From CALINF01 sp039990395 (GTDB lineage Bacteria > Pseudomonadota > Gammaproteobacteria > Pseudomonadales > Halieaceae): a stretch of DNA of 64,000 bases. The stretch is taken from contig JBDXFZ010000139.1 of NCBI GenBank assembly GCA_039990395.1, positions 372,001-436,000 of the forward strand, given 5' to 3'. Below the pieces are notes generated by a model. That model saw only the letters and a list, made by a program, of their open reading frames with translations. It had not been told where the DNA came from and searched no databases. Shown piece after piece: positions 53,740 through 62,665 of this stretch (position 1 is the stretch's first letter; each line of letters starts with the position of its first letter). Position numbers and translations under genes: made by a program.

Positions 53740-54585
53740 ATGAATCAGGAGCAGAGTTTTCTCGGGGGTCGACAGCGCTATCAGCTGTTTACCGCGCTCA
53801 AGTATCTGGTTTACGCGCTACTGTGCGTCAACATCTACCTGTTCTTGCAGGAAGAGCTGGGAGCCCTTGAGCACACGTTTACCCAGAACATTGCCCCTGG
53901 TCAGCTCATACAGGTCTTTTCCGCCACGATTGATACCGGCGCCTGGGTAATTTTGCTGCTACTGTTCGAGTTGGAAACTTCTGTACTTGATGATTCGAAA
54001 ATTTACGGCGTGGTGAAATGGATATTGCACGGCGTACGCGGCATTTGTTACGTGGCTGTGGGGTATGCGTTTACAGGCTACTACGCCGAGTTGGTTACGC
54101 TTTACCAGACCAGCCTTCTAGGCGCTGCAGATTTGTGTTCGAGCACTTATCAGGGTTGGTCTTACCTTATTGATATTGATGAATACCTGCCTCTGACGAG
54201 TGAAGACTGCGGCGTGATCACAGGAGAGATAGTCCGGATCAGCCAGTTTAATATTGTCGCTGACAGCGAAACTCTCCAATCCGCACGCTACCTTGCCTGG
54301 GTTGACGTATTCAACTCGGCTGCCTGGATTTTGGTTGTCATCGTGCTGGAAGTAGAAGTGCGATTACAGCTGCGTGGTGCACTCTCGAACCAGATAATGA
54401 AAATCAACAAATGGGTAAAGCTTGTCATCTATGCAACGCTTTTTCTGGCAGCCGCTTACTGGGGCTATGCCGGAGATTTTCTGGATTTCTGGGATGCTAG
54501 CTTGTGGCTGTTTGCCTTTATCTTTATCGAACTGAACGTATTTGAATGGCAGCACGAGACCAGCCAGGTGCCTGAGTACTCGTGA
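53740..54585 (+). CDS. Unrecognised integral membrane protein with three apparent internal repeats
   Basis: 281 residues with about six membrane helices (roughly 16-36, 58-76, 92-114, 190-210, 226-246 and 250-268) and a long polar loop (about 116-185) with two cysteines. I know no family for it. The helices look like three copies of a two-helix unit: a first helix opening K-Y/W (LKYLVYAL, VKWILHGV, NKWVKLVI) and a second helix with Trp and a late acidic motif (AWVILLLLFELE, AWILVVIVLEVE, LWLFAFIFIELN). ATG 53740, with CAGGA six bases upstream, is preferred over TTG 53716. It is downstream of puuA and likely co-expressed. Confidence 0.7.
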   Translation: MNQEQSFLGGRQRYQLFTALKYLVYALLCVNIYLFLQEELGALEHTFTQNIAPGQLIQVFSATIDTGAWVILLLLFELETSVLDDSKIYGVVKWILHGVRGICYVAVGYAFTGYYAELVTLYQTSLLGAADLCSSTYQGWSYLIDIDEYLPLTSEDCGVITGEIVRISQFNIVADSETLQSARYLAWVDVFNSAAWILVVIVLEVEVRLQLRGALSNQIMKINKWVKLVIYATLFLAAAYWGYAGDFLDFWDASLWLFAFIFIELNVFEWQHETSQVPEYS

Positions 54586-54620
54586 AAACCTTACCGACAC
54601 TGATAAATTTCTCCGGCCGT

Positions 54621-54642
54621 ACAAGATCTAACTAGATCTTGT
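54621..54642. repeat. Perfect inverted repeat between convergent genes
   Basis: ACAAGATCTA (54621-54630) and TAGATCTTGT (54633-54642) are exact reverse complements separated by two bases. The repeat includes the TAG stop of the leftward zinc-ribbon gene and follows the membrane-protein stop by 35 bp. As RNA it folds on either strand (9-bp stem, 4-nt loop) but has no T run, so it would be a weak terminator or a 3'-end stabiliser. Confidence 0.7.
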
Positions 54643-54838
54643 CATCCAATCCCACGTAGTCAATCCGCGGATATTCGCTCCACATAAATGTTTGCTGATG
54701 ATCACAGATGAGGCAGCGATGCTCTATCTCGCCAGTGCTTTGGTTCATCTCACCAGATCGCGCCATCATGCCTTTGCCACAGGCGTCGCAGAGATAGTTT
54801 ACCTCTACAGGTTTCACTTCGCGCTTGAGTTCGGGCAT
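54632..54838 (-). CDS. Small zinc-ribbon protein
   Basis: 68 residues with two CxxC knuckles (YLCDACGKG and HRCLICDH) about 22 residues apart, likely binding one zinc; a C-terminal EYPRIDYVG follows. No known function. The open frame starts at 54916, but an AAGGAG box nine bases before ATG 54838 and the position of the zinc domain favour the short form MPELKREVKP. Confidence 0.65.
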   Translation of the reverse strand: MPELKREVKPVEVNYLCDACGKGMMARSGEMNQSTGEIEHRCLICDHQQTFMWSEYPRIDYVGLDDKI

Positions 54839-55128
54839 AGGAAGTTGCTCCTTGTTTGGTGACTTAAGTGCCATTCCTGGCTGGGTAGCCGCTAAAGCGC
54901 TGCGTGATACCCGCACACGCAGTGTAGCAAGCAGATAAGCGCGATCTCTATTTTTTTGGCTCTATGTTGAGTTGGGGAGGGGTTAGGTTTGTCTAAATTA
55001 GGGAGTAAGGTATTCACCCCGCCGGATATCGGCGAGCTGGTTTCAGTCGAACGCCATCTGTCGGACCAGTCAGGATGTGTCTTGCGTGATCAATGTCTTA
55101 GCAACGACAGGTCGGACAGCGTGTTCCA

Positions 55129-55350
55129 CTATGGGTCGTCGAACTCCAGGTCGTAATCACCCAGCTCTTCTCGCAGTCGTTTCTGCTCGAGTCGCTGTTC
55201 AGCTCGACGACGTTTAGCTGCTAGTAGCTGCTTGCCCGACGGTTGAACAGTTAGGCCTTCGAACTCTTCATCGGTCATTTCGCCCAGCATGGGCTCAAAG
55301 AAATCTTCAAGCGTATCGTCAGCCACGGTTTCTTGGTTGCGCTCCCCCAT
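55129..55350 (-). CDS. Small charged protein, PA3496-like
   Basis: 73 residues, acidic at the N-terminus, then a basic helix (KQLLAAKRRRAEQRLEQKRL) and an acidic end (GDYDLEFDDP). This pattern resembles the PA3496 family, annotated as putative envelope-integrity proteins in Pseudomonas; the match is weak. A full GGAGGTGA ribosome site just before ATG 55350 makes the gene very credible. No signal peptide or membrane helix. Confidence 0.7.
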   Translation of the reverse strand: MGERNQETVADDTLEDFFEPMLGEMTDEEFEGLTVQPSGKQLLAAKRRRAEQRLEQKRLREELGDYDLEFDDP

Positions 55351-55735
55351 AAATCACCTCCAGATGATTTAGAAAACTCGCCAGGAAAGAAACAGTTATC
55401 CTTCCCGTTACTGCGGAGTAAATCAAAAATGTCCTCTGGTATCGATTCTTTTTTTGTGCAAAAAGACCGATATACAGAGGCATTAGTTGGCAGTTGATTG
55501 GAGACGCCCGCTCCCATCCGTGGGCTCCTTGCGTTTGTTTTGTACGTCCGTGTACTCACTCATCCATGAGCTTGGTTGCAATACGGGTCGCCCCCGTTAA
55601 TGAGAAAGCAAATACTGTGCCACGACTAGGGGAACTGATTGCTCAGCAAAAATGCGGGTTCTGGGGGTGCGTTAAGATTGTGGTTGCGACTGCGGACATG
55701 GCCGTACGCGTCGGCTGAGTTGATCTAGTTTTTAA
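55351..55735. other. Intergenic region, nothing recognised (385 bp)
   Basis: Between two leftward genes. It should hold the promoter and the ribosome site of the PA3496-like gene. An open frame at 55494-55718 (+) has no ribosome site or familiar sequence and was not called. No clear hairpin terminator is seen after the kinase gene. Confidence 0.5.
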
Positions 55736-56254
55736 TCAGGTCTTCAATGCTGCAAGAATTGCCGCCGCAACCTGGTCTGCCGTACCAAGAGAGGCATCCA
55801 CAGTAATATCAGCATACTGTGTGTACAGCGGTGTACGCTCAGAATAGATATCAGCAAAACTTTGCCCCAGCTGGCTGGCAATGCCTCGATTGGGTGCACT
55901 TGCCACGCGACTTTGGAGTTGATCGAGCGCACAACGTAGATATACCACGGGTCCAGCTTGCTGCAGATAACTCATCGCTGCACCACCGTAAACCACGCTA
56001 CCGCCTGTAGAAATAATTGCCCGATTCAGGTCGGTAGCCAACACCACCTGCTGCTCAATATCGCGGAGAGCTAAGTAACCGCTTTCTTCCAGGATTTCCT
56101 GCAGCGTCGCTGATTGCGTCTGTTGGATTTCAATGTCTGTATCAACGAACCGAAGACCGGTCGATTTCGCAAGGATTACACCCACGGTGCTTTTGCCAGC
56201 GCCGGGCATACCGATAAGACTGATAGTATTGGGGTAGTCGGGTCGATCGAGCAT
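55736..56254 (-). CDS. Shikimate-kinase-like protein, divergent paralogue
   Basis: 172-residue P-loop kinase. Walker A is GMPGAGKSTVGV, DTDIEIQQ follows and LALRDIEQQVV retains the substrate-binding Arg position. However the GGG loop is changed to STGGSVVYGG, and the lid segment reads APNRGIASQLGQ instead of the RPLL motif; ERTPLYTQYAD is kept. The canonical aroK of this genome is at 28719-29231, so this gene probably phosphorylates another small hydroxyl compound. It diverges from gcvT. Confidence 0.78.
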   Translation of the reverse strand: MLDRPDYPNTISLIGMPGAGKSTVGVILAKSTGLRFVDTDIEIQQTQSATLQEILEESGYLALRDIEQQVVLATDLNRAIISTGGSVVYGGAAMSYLQQAGPVVYLRCALDQLQSRVASAPNRGIASQLGQSFADIYSERTPLYTQYADITVDASLGTADQVAAAILAALKT

Positions 56255-56393
56255 TACACTTCGCTTTGAACCAGTCTGAGAGTGTGGCCATTATCCTGAA
56301 GGTAGTCAGAAGAGCAAGGTATGCGTGCTTGCGTTAGTCAACGTCACTGGATAGAGTTCGCTGCGATTACTTACTGATACTACCGAGTCCGCC

Positions 56394-57503
56394 ATGAGTC
56401 TATTAACAACCCCACTGGATGCGCTACACAGAGAACTGGGCGCAAAAATGGTTCCCTTTGCTGGTTACGATATGCCTGTTCAATACCCGGCAGGCATTAT
56501 CAAAGAGCATCTGCACACCCGCGCTGCTGCGGGCCTTTTTGACGTGTCACATATGGGGCAGGTGATCATCGAGGGAGAGGGCGTTGCTCAGATGCTCGAG
56601 ACGTTGGTACCCGTAGATGTACTGGCGTTGGGTGACAACCAGCAAACGTACGCACTTCTAACAAATGATGTTGGTGGTGTTCTCGACGATCTAATCATAA
56701 CCCGCTGGGATGAGAATCGTTTCTTTCTGGTGGTTAACGCTGCCTGCAAGGCGCAGGATATTGAACACCTTAGAGCTCACCTCAGCGGACAAACGTTGAC
56801 TGTTCTCGAAGATCGAGCACTGCTGGCCCTGCAGGGTCCCGCGGCTCGCGATGTGATGCGCAACGTGTGTCCCGAGGCAGCTGAGTTAGTTTTTATGACG
56901 GGTTGTCATGCGGAAATCGATGGCACAGCTGTATACGTTACTTGCTCAGGTTATACGGGTGAAGATGGTTTTGAGATATCTGCACCCGCTGACGTAGCCG
57001 AAGCGCTAGCGCGTAAGTTACTCGCGATGGAAGAGGTGGAGCCCGTAGGCTTGGGAGCTCGCGACTCGCTCAGATTAGAGGCAGGGCTGTGCCTGTATGG
57101 GCACGAGTTAAGCGAGACTATTGATCCCGTGCAGGCCGGATTGCTGTGGTCGATTAGCAAATCGCGTAGAGTCGACGGTGACCGTCCCGGCGGCTTCCCC
57201 GGTGCACAGGTGATTTTCGATAAAATTCTGAATAGCACACCATTGCGCCGTGTGGGGCTGGCTGTCGAAGGTAAGAGGCCGGTCCGGGAAGGTCAGCAGG
57301 TTATCGACGGAGAGGGCAATGTAGTGGGTGAGGTGTGTTCTGCTTGTTACGGTGCCAGCGTTGGCGGGCCGATTGCAATGGCGTATGTGAATCGCCCACT
57401 TGGTGAAGTTGGCACTGCATTGGCAGTGGATGTTCGCGGGAAAAGCGTACCTGTCACGGTGACTAAAATGCCCTTTAGCCCACAGCGCTACTTCCGGGGA
57501 TGA
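56394..57503 (+). CDS. gcvT: Glycine cleavage system T protein (aminomethyltransferase)
   Basis: 369-residue tetrahydrofolate-dependent enzyme that takes the methylene group from the H-protein lipoamide arm. N-terminal TPLDALHRELGAKMVPFAGY, LFDVSHMGQ, and the later GYTGEDGFEI and GLGARDSLRLEAGLCLYGH are diagnostic of GcvT. Complete. gcvH and gcvP are not in the window, and the 139-bp upstream gap shows no convincing glycine riboswitch. Confidence 0.95.
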   Translation: MSLLTTPLDALHRELGAKMVPFAGYDMPVQYPAGIIKEHLHTRAAAGLFDVSHMGQVIIEGEGVAQMLETLVPVDVLALGDNQQTYALLTNDVGGVLDDLIITRWDENRFFLVVNAACKAQDIEHLRAHLSGQTLTVLEDRALLALQGPAARDVMRNVCPEAAELVFMTGCHAEIDGTAVYVTCSGYTGEDGFEISAPADVAEALARKLLAMEEVEPVGLGARDSLRLEAGLCLYGHELSETIDPVQAGLLWSISKSRRVDGDRPGGFPGAQVIFDKILNSTPLRRVGLAVEGKRPVREGQQVIDGEGNVVGEVCSACYGASVGGPIAMAYVNRPLGEVGTALAVDVRGKSVPVTVTKMPFSPQRYFRG

Positions 57504-57516
57504 TACATAAGGACAT

Positions 57517-58599
57517 TCAGCGGTTGGGGTTGGTGTTACCCGGATTGAGCTCTTGCGGTAGAGCGGGTTGACGTAGCTGTACCATTATAGCCCTGGCTTT
57601 ACGCAGTGGCTCGAGGAGGCGTTCCCAAGGCAGTTGCGGAAGCCATCTATAGGCCAACCCAATAGCGCCAGCCAGTAGAATGATTATCCCGCTAACCGTT
57701 GCTAGCAGCGGCAGATTGATCCCCAATCCCTTAGAAGACGCAGCCACTCCTGTCACGGAAACTTTTGTAGGGAGCAAGCTCACCAGTGTCAATTCATTGG
57801 TGTCTGTATTCCACCAATGGAAATCCCTCGCCGGTAGTATGAAATCGCCTGGTGCCTGCGCAATATAGCTCACGGTTTCCACCCTCTCGGCGGTAGTCTG
57901 CCCCCGATTACTACTGTTGTTCAGCTGCGGTGGCAGTGGGTAAGCTTTTAGTCCTTCCAATGCAGGTGCTGCATAGTCCGGTAGCATCATTGCCATTACA
58001 TCGTCGGCGCTCAGGATAATCGTCTGCTCCAACGCATCGCCTGGGTTGAGCGCGTTTAAGTCGCGGTTGAATCGTTGATCAACGGCAAAAGCAGGTGCTG
58101 CTACCCATTTATCGTCAGCAGTGAGTCCCGGTGGAATAGCGGCAGAGAATGTCAGGCTCTCTGTTTGTGCGGTACCGGCGATGGTGTCTGTACCTTCACC
58201 GGCAACGGATATCTCAAGATCGATGTTTGGGATCAGAAACGATCCTTCCCGCCTGGGGTAAACATCGATGCTCCAGCGCTGCACAACCCAGCTTCCGCCC
58301 TCACGCTGCTCGCTGGCATTACTAGCAAACTGCTCGGTTTGTAGGATAACCAAACCGGGTACCTCAGGAAGACGGATACGCGTACCACCCTTAAACCATC
58401 GATCTGTAGCGATAGTGATTTCGAGAGCCAGTTTCTGGCCCACAACAATATTGGCGTTTGGTAGTACGCGTATATCGACACTTAGTCTTTGCGCTGCGAT
58501 CAAGTCAGTCAGTGTAGTGTCTGTTTGCGCAAGCGATACGCTGCTGGTGTTTGCAACCAACAAAGCGAGTGTCGTAATGCACAGGCGCAGAAATTTCAT
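57517..58599 (-). CDS. BatD-like protein
   Basis: 360 residues: signal peptide ending near SLAQ, a mostly beta periplasmic region containing the family stretch WSIDVYPRREGSFLIPNI, a membrane helix at about 300-320 and a short Pro-rich cytoplasmic tail. BatD proteins belong to the MoxR/Bat (aerotolerance) operons and are thought to act at the inner membrane with VWA-domain partners. It overlaps the upstream gene by four bases and is the last gene of the operon. Confidence 0.85.
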   Translation of the reverse strand: MKFLRLCITTLALLVANTSSVSLAQTDTTLTDLIAAQRLSVDIRVLPNANIVVGQKLALEITIATDRWFKGGTRIRLPEVPGLVILQTEQFASNASEQREGGSWVVQRWSIDVYPRREGSFLIPNIDLEISVAGEGTDTIAGTAQTESLTFSAAIPPGLTADDKWVAAPAFAVDQRFNRDLNALNPGDALEQTIILSADDVMAMMLPDYAAPALEGLKAYPLPPQLNNSSNRGQTTAERVETVSYIAQAPGDFILPARDFHWWNTDTNELTLVSLLPTKVSVTGVAASSKGLGINLPLLATVSGIIILLAGAIGLAYRWLPQLPWERLLEPLRKARAIMVQLRQPALPQELNPGNTNPNR

Positions 58600-60242
58600 T
58601 CTGTTTCCTCGCGCGCTGTAGTGGCCTCATTGTTGTTCAGCTGCATGCTGAACTTGCTGGCCAAAAAATCAGACGGATTTTGCTGCACGCCGCGCAGCCA
58701 CATCGCGGCAGTATCCGGGTCTTCCAGTATCTCCTGCGCACTGAGCTGCACAAGCTCCGCCTGTTGCCAGGTCTGCTCTTCTGCTCCCGTTGCCGGGATT
58801 GCATCGTCGTTGCTGAGTTCATTGCTGCCTTCGACGCCTCCCTCGGCTTGCTGACTTTCTGACATACGATTGATAGCGTCAATCAGTGCCTGGACGGTGG
58901 CCCGATTTTCTGCGGCGCCGGGATAGTCGGGAACTTGCGCCAGTAGTCGATCATATCGATTTACCGATCTCATATAGTCTCTCGCCTGTGCTCTGGCGTT
59001 GGCCTCGTTAAAGAGCGCATCGGCTGTATCGCTGCGAGCAAAGTACTCTGCTGAGAGCATAAAGTCCTCAGCGTAGTAGTAGGCGAGCCCCTTCCATTGG
59101 GGGTCACGAAATCGTAGCGCAGCGTCTTCATAGCGACCAAGTTGTAGCAGCAGTCGACCATGCTGGTCGGGCGTGAGCCAAAGGTTAGCGAACCAATGAG
59201 ATGACGATGTTGTAGCAGCTGTGGGTGTCTCGTCTTGTGCGTAGGTTTGAGTACTAGCAGGTGCAAACGCCAAAGGTACCAGTAGCCACAGCCAGGTGAG
59301 GGTCCAGCCTTTGCGAAACCACAGTAAAAATAGCACCAACGCCGGAAATACCAGCCCGTAGCCGCTGTCCAACCAGGGTAAAGCCTCGTCTTCGATTACC
59401 ACATAGTGACTGTTGATACGTCGGTTAACCTGTTTCATGTCGGTGTCATCAATGCTCAGGTTGATGTAGCTCCCGCCAGTGGCCGAGGCCAGGCTTTGCA
59501 AGGCCGCCTTTTCCAAGGGTGGCATTCCCTCGATTGCACGGTCGCTACCCATCCCAACCACTACTAGTTGGTGCGCATGGCTGTCGAAATATGATTCGAA
59601 TGCAGATTCCGATGCGCTACCTAAGCCGTCGGTGAAAAGCGTGATGGTGGCTGGGGCAGATGATTCGCGCAGCACTTCGTCAATCAGTGGTAACGCGTAC
59701 TCGGGAAATTTTCCCGGCCGGGGCATGATCCCCGGTTCGATCGCTGCCAGGTATTGATCCAGAATATCGCGATCTCCAGTAAGGGATAGCACTGTGTGAG
59801 CACTGCCGGCATACACGATCAGTGCAGCTCGTTTGTCAGCGCGCATGGCCAAGAGCTCGCCAATTTTTTGCTTCGCCCGCTGCAATCGGCTGGGCTGCAC
59901 ATCGTTCAAGTCCATCGATTGCGATGCATCCAGTAGAATTACTAATGCGGAGGTGTCCTCGCTCAGTGGCGAGGGTTGTTGGCGCCAACTTGGTCCCATC
60001 AGTATCAAGATAAGTAGAATACTGAACACGGTTGAAACAGAATCAGGATTGATCAGTCGATTGGCAAAGTGATTGAGCCTGAGATGTTCAAGAAGATGCG
60101 GCGCTATGATGCCCCCAAACAATGCCAGGCTGCGCTGTCGCTTGCGCATTACCCAACGTATCGCGAAAAATAGTGGCAGCAGCGCACCCCACTGGGGGCG
60201 TAAGAAGTGGAAGTACTCTACCAGTTGAGCAAGCTCAAGCAC
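58596..60242 (-). CDS. BatB/BatC-like VWA and TPR protein
   Basis: 548 residues: N-terminal membrane helices, a von Willebrand A domain (about 85-270) with a metal site LLDASQSMD, a further helix pair at about 295-330, then a TPR region (YEDAALRFRDPQWKGLAYYY onward) and an acidic C-terminus. It combines the VWA and TPR parts of Bat operons in one protein. The start is GTG 60242, inside the end of the upstream VWA gene (8-bp overlap). Confidence 0.88.
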   Translation of the reverse strand: MLELAQLVEYFHFLRPQWGALLPLFFAIRWVMRKRQRSLALFGGIIAPHLLEHLRLNHFANRLINPDSVSTVFSILLILILMGPSWRQQPSPLSEDTSALVILLDASQSMDLNDVQPSRLQRAKQKIGELLAMRADKRAALIVYAGSAHTVLSLTGDRDILDQYLAAIEPGIMPRPGKFPEYALPLIDEVLRESSAPATITLFTDGLGSASESAFESYFDSHAHQLVVVGMGSDRAIEGMPPLEKAALQSLASATGGSYINLSIDDTDMKQVNRRINSHYVVIEDEALPWLDSGYGLVFPALVLFLLWFRKGWTLTWLWLLVPLAFAPASTQTYAQDETPTAATTSSSHWFANLWLTPDQHGRLLLQLGRYEDAALRFRDPQWKGLAYYYAEDFMLSAEYFARSDTADALFNEANARAQARDYMRSVNRYDRLLAQVPDYPGAAENRATVQALIDAINRMSESQQAEGGVEGSNELSNDDAIPATGAEEQTWQQAELVQLSAQEILEDPDTAAMWLRGVQQNPSDFLASKFSMQLNNNEATTAREETE

Positions 60243-61230
60243 GAGTGTCTCCGAGCTTGCGATAGGTTAACCAGGCTGACCAGCTATGAAACAGTAGGTA
60301 GACAGCGAATGCACAGGCGATTGGTAACCAGTGCAGGCTGTTTCGCGGGCGAAAGCTAATAGTTTCGTACAGTTCAGGTTCGAGCTCTGCAATTGTGTCA
60401 TACGCAGTATTTAGCGCGTTTTGATCGAGAGCCTGAAAGGTGCGTCCGCCAGTAATCTCGGCGACGCGCTCCAGCGTTTCGATGTCCAGGGCTTCTTCAC
60501 CTGCGGATGCTGGGTCGCCCACTGCGATCGTGTAGATACGAATATCCCTGGTTTTAGCGACTTTGGCGGCGTCAATCGGCGGCACAACGCTGCCAGTGTC
60601 ATTCCCGTCTGTGAGCACGATAAGAACGCGATTGTCCGAGTCCGATTCATCAAACAGTTTGATCGAAAGGCCAATAGCGTCACCGAATACGGTGCTCTGT
60701 CCGGCCATACCGATTTCGGTCTCGTCCAGCAGCTCTAACCAGACGCTGTGATCATTGGTGAAGGGCGTTTGCAGATACGGTGCGTTGCCAAAAACAATCA
60801 GTCCCAGGCGGTCCGACCCGCGGGTACTGGCGAGAGTGGAGAGTACGTATTTAACCGCTGTTAATCTGTCAACGTTAGACCCATCCCCACCTGGTAAAAC
60901 GAAGTCTTGCGTTTCCATAGAGCCAGACAAGTCCACGGCCACCATAAGGTCGCGACCACTTTTTTGTTGCTCTACGGGAGGCCCTATCCACTGCGGCTTT
61001 GCAGCTGCTAGCACCAGACATACCCACATGAACATTACCAATATGCCTTGCACGCGAGAGCGCTGACGAATCATGGCGCCGGCTTCCGGTCGTTCCTGAC
61101 TCAGTTCAACCAATGTGTCAAAGAAGGGCACGCGTACAGAGTCTCTGCTTTCCTTGTAGGCGGGCAGCAGGCGCATAAAGATCGGCAGAATGATCAGGCC
61201 CAAAGCCCAGGGGTGAGCGAGCTCAATCAT
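60235..61230 (-). CDS. BatA-like VWA-domain membrane protein
   Basis: 331 residues with membrane helices near the N-terminus (about 8-22 and 60-76) and the C-terminus (about 305-322), and a VWA domain between them with an intact MIDAS motif (VDLSGSMETQDF). ATG 61230 with an upstream GAGG box is preferred over TTG 61236. Overlaps the DUF4381 gene by eight bases. Confidence 0.9.
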   Translation of the reverse strand: MIELAHPWALGLIILPIFMRLLPAYKESRDSVRVPFFDTLVELSQERPEAGAMIRQRSRVQGILVMFMWVCLVLAAAKPQWIGPPVEQQKSGRDLMVAVDLSGSMETQDFVLPGGDGSNVDRLTAVKYVLSTLASTRGSDRLGLIVFGNAPYLQTPFTNDHSVWLELLDETEIGMAGQSTVFGDAIGLSIKLFDESDSDNRVLIVLTDGNDTGSVVPPIDAAKVAKTRDIRIYTIAVGDPASAGEEALDIETLERVAEITGGRTFQALDQNALNTAYDTIAELEPELYETISFRPRNSLHWLPIACAFAVYLLFHSWSAWLTYRKLGDTRA

Positions 61231-61726
61231 GCTCAAACCCTCGGTGATTGAGAATCCAAAGACGACTAAGCTGGAGCAACTCCTCTCTGGTGATCTGAGT
61301 TAATGTTTGCGGTTGATAGCTGCCGCTTGCCAACACGCGGGCTTGTTCACCCGCAAATTCTGCGCTTTCACAGTGCGCATTGAGAAAGTTTACCCAGGCT
61401 TCACCCGTGAGCATGGCAACATCGGGCCGACTGTAGGCGGTGAGCGCGGTGATTTTCAGGAGCTTGTTGAGCTCTGACGTAAAACTGTCGTCGGCAATGT
61501 CAGTAATATTGTCCAGTCGCGAGATGGCTTCGCCTCGATAACGGTTGTTAAACCAGTGGCGGGCGCGGCGCCAACTCCGACGAACCAACCACAACAACAA
61601 TACCGAGCCTAAAACCCACCAGCCTGGTGTCTGCGGCAGCCAATCGATGGCAGCGGGCGCAACTATCTCCCTAAAGTCTTGTAGCGCATAGTTGCCAAAA
61701 ACATCCGGTAGTGGAGGGAGATTCAT
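61223..61726 (-). CDS. DUF4381 membrane protein of the MoxR/Bat operon
   Basis: 167 residues, with one membrane helix at about 35-50 (WWVLGSVLLLWLVRRSW) and a helical domain containing LNKLLKITALTAYSRPDVA and GEAWVNFLNAHC, the DUF4381 signature. Found between DUF58 and VWA genes in such operons; role unknown. ATGA overlap with the DUF58 gene. Confidence 0.87.
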   Translation of the reverse strand: MNLPPLPDVFGNYALQDFREIVAPAAIDWLPQTPGWWVLGSVLLLWLVRRSWRRARHWFNNRYRGEAISRLDNITDIADDSFTSELNKLLKITALTAYSRPDVAMLTGEAWVNFLNAHCESAEFAGEQARVLASGSYQPQTLTQITREELLQLSRLWILNHRGFEHD

Positions 61727-62658
61727 GGCAACCCTCTGCGTCCACCCAGTTGTTCACGTAACTGGTGGGTCACATCGCCAACTGTCTGTACAGGCAATAC
61801 CGGGATGTCATACTTTTTGAGGTCTGCGCGAACTTTTGACAGGGAGCCCTTAAAGCGTTCCTCGAAGCGGTCGCCGAGGCCGTGTCGGTCGGGGTCGATT
61901 TCCAACTGATAGCGCCCGTCACTAACCACCAGCTGTCGTGCATCTGCGATGCTGCTTTCCAGAGGGTCGTATATCAGACTGCAGACAATGTCGTTGTGTT
62001 CACGCAACTGCCGCAAAGCGTGCATCACCTTGTCATTCCAGCCGTAGAAATCAGAGACGATGACTATCAGATAGTCGTGTCCGATACAGCTTTTTAGCCG
62101 ATGCAGTGCCTCTAAAAGTGCTGCTGGATTACTCTTGGTGGCTTCGCCGACAGACAGAGATTGATTCATCGAGGCCAGCTGACCCAGCCAGGCCATTACC
62201 TTGCGCTCGCCACGACTAGGGCTGAATTCCAGCTGTTTGCTGTCGTTGAACATCACGCAGCCCACACGGTCTCCAACACTGAGTACACGCCATGCAGTGA
62301 GCGCTGCGACTTCTGCCGCAATGACTGACTTCATCTTCTCCTGACTGCCAAAAAACATCGGCAGTCGTTGGTCAACAACGATGTAGACAGGTCTGTCGCG
62401 CTCCTCGGTATATACACGGACATGGGGTTTGCCCGTGCGATTGGTTACTCGCCAGTCCATGGTGCGAATATCATCACCAGGGCGATAGTGCCTTAACTCA
62501 TCGAAATCCAGGCCGCGGCCGCGCAGGCGTGAACGTTTGCGGCCGCTAAGCAGTGAGCGAATTGGCTGCACCGGGAGATAGCTGAAGCCATGAGCGCTAT
62601 AGCGAAGCTTTACCAGCGCCTTGAGGGAGGTATAAACCTGTGGATCATCAGAGCGCAT
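61723..62658 (-). CDS. DUF58 protein
   Basis: 311-residue soluble protein with the DUF58 motif RGRGLDFDELRHYRPGDDIR and DWRVTNRTGKPHVRVY, followed by a degenerate VWA-like domain (VYIVVDQRLPMFFG). Part of the MoxR/Bat machinery. ATG 62658 follows the moxR stop by seven bases and has a GAGG box; the TTG 62679 alternative would overlap moxR. Confidence 0.9.
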   Translation of the reverse strand: MRSDDPQVYTSLKALVKLRYSAHGFSYLPVQPIRSLLSGRKRSRLRGRGLDFDELRHYRPGDDIRTMDWRVTNRTGKPHVRVYTEERDRPVYIVVDQRLPMFFGSQEKMKSVIAAEVAALTAWRVLSVGDRVGCVMFNDSKQLEFSPSRGERKVMAWLGQLASMNQSLSVGEATKSNPAALLEALHRLKSCIGHDYLIVIVSDFYGWNDKVMHALRQLREHNDIVCSLIYDPLESSIADARQLVVSDGRYQLEIDPDRHGLGDRFEERFKGSLSKVRADLKKYDIPVLPVQTVGDVTHQLREQLGGRRGLP

Positions 62659-62665
62659 GATGGCC

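Noticed and set aside
55069..55120. CTGTCGGACC and GGTCGGACAG as an inverted repeat
   Set aside because: One mismatch and wide spacing; could be chance.
55494..55718. 74-codon rightward open frame in the gap before the kinase gene
   Set aside because: No ribosome site; composition and sequence do not look like a protein, and both neighbours run the other way.
56255..56393. Possible glycine riboswitch before gcvT
   Set aside because: The gap contains a CTGAGAG-like string, but the conserved aptamer core and tandem arrangement are not visible.
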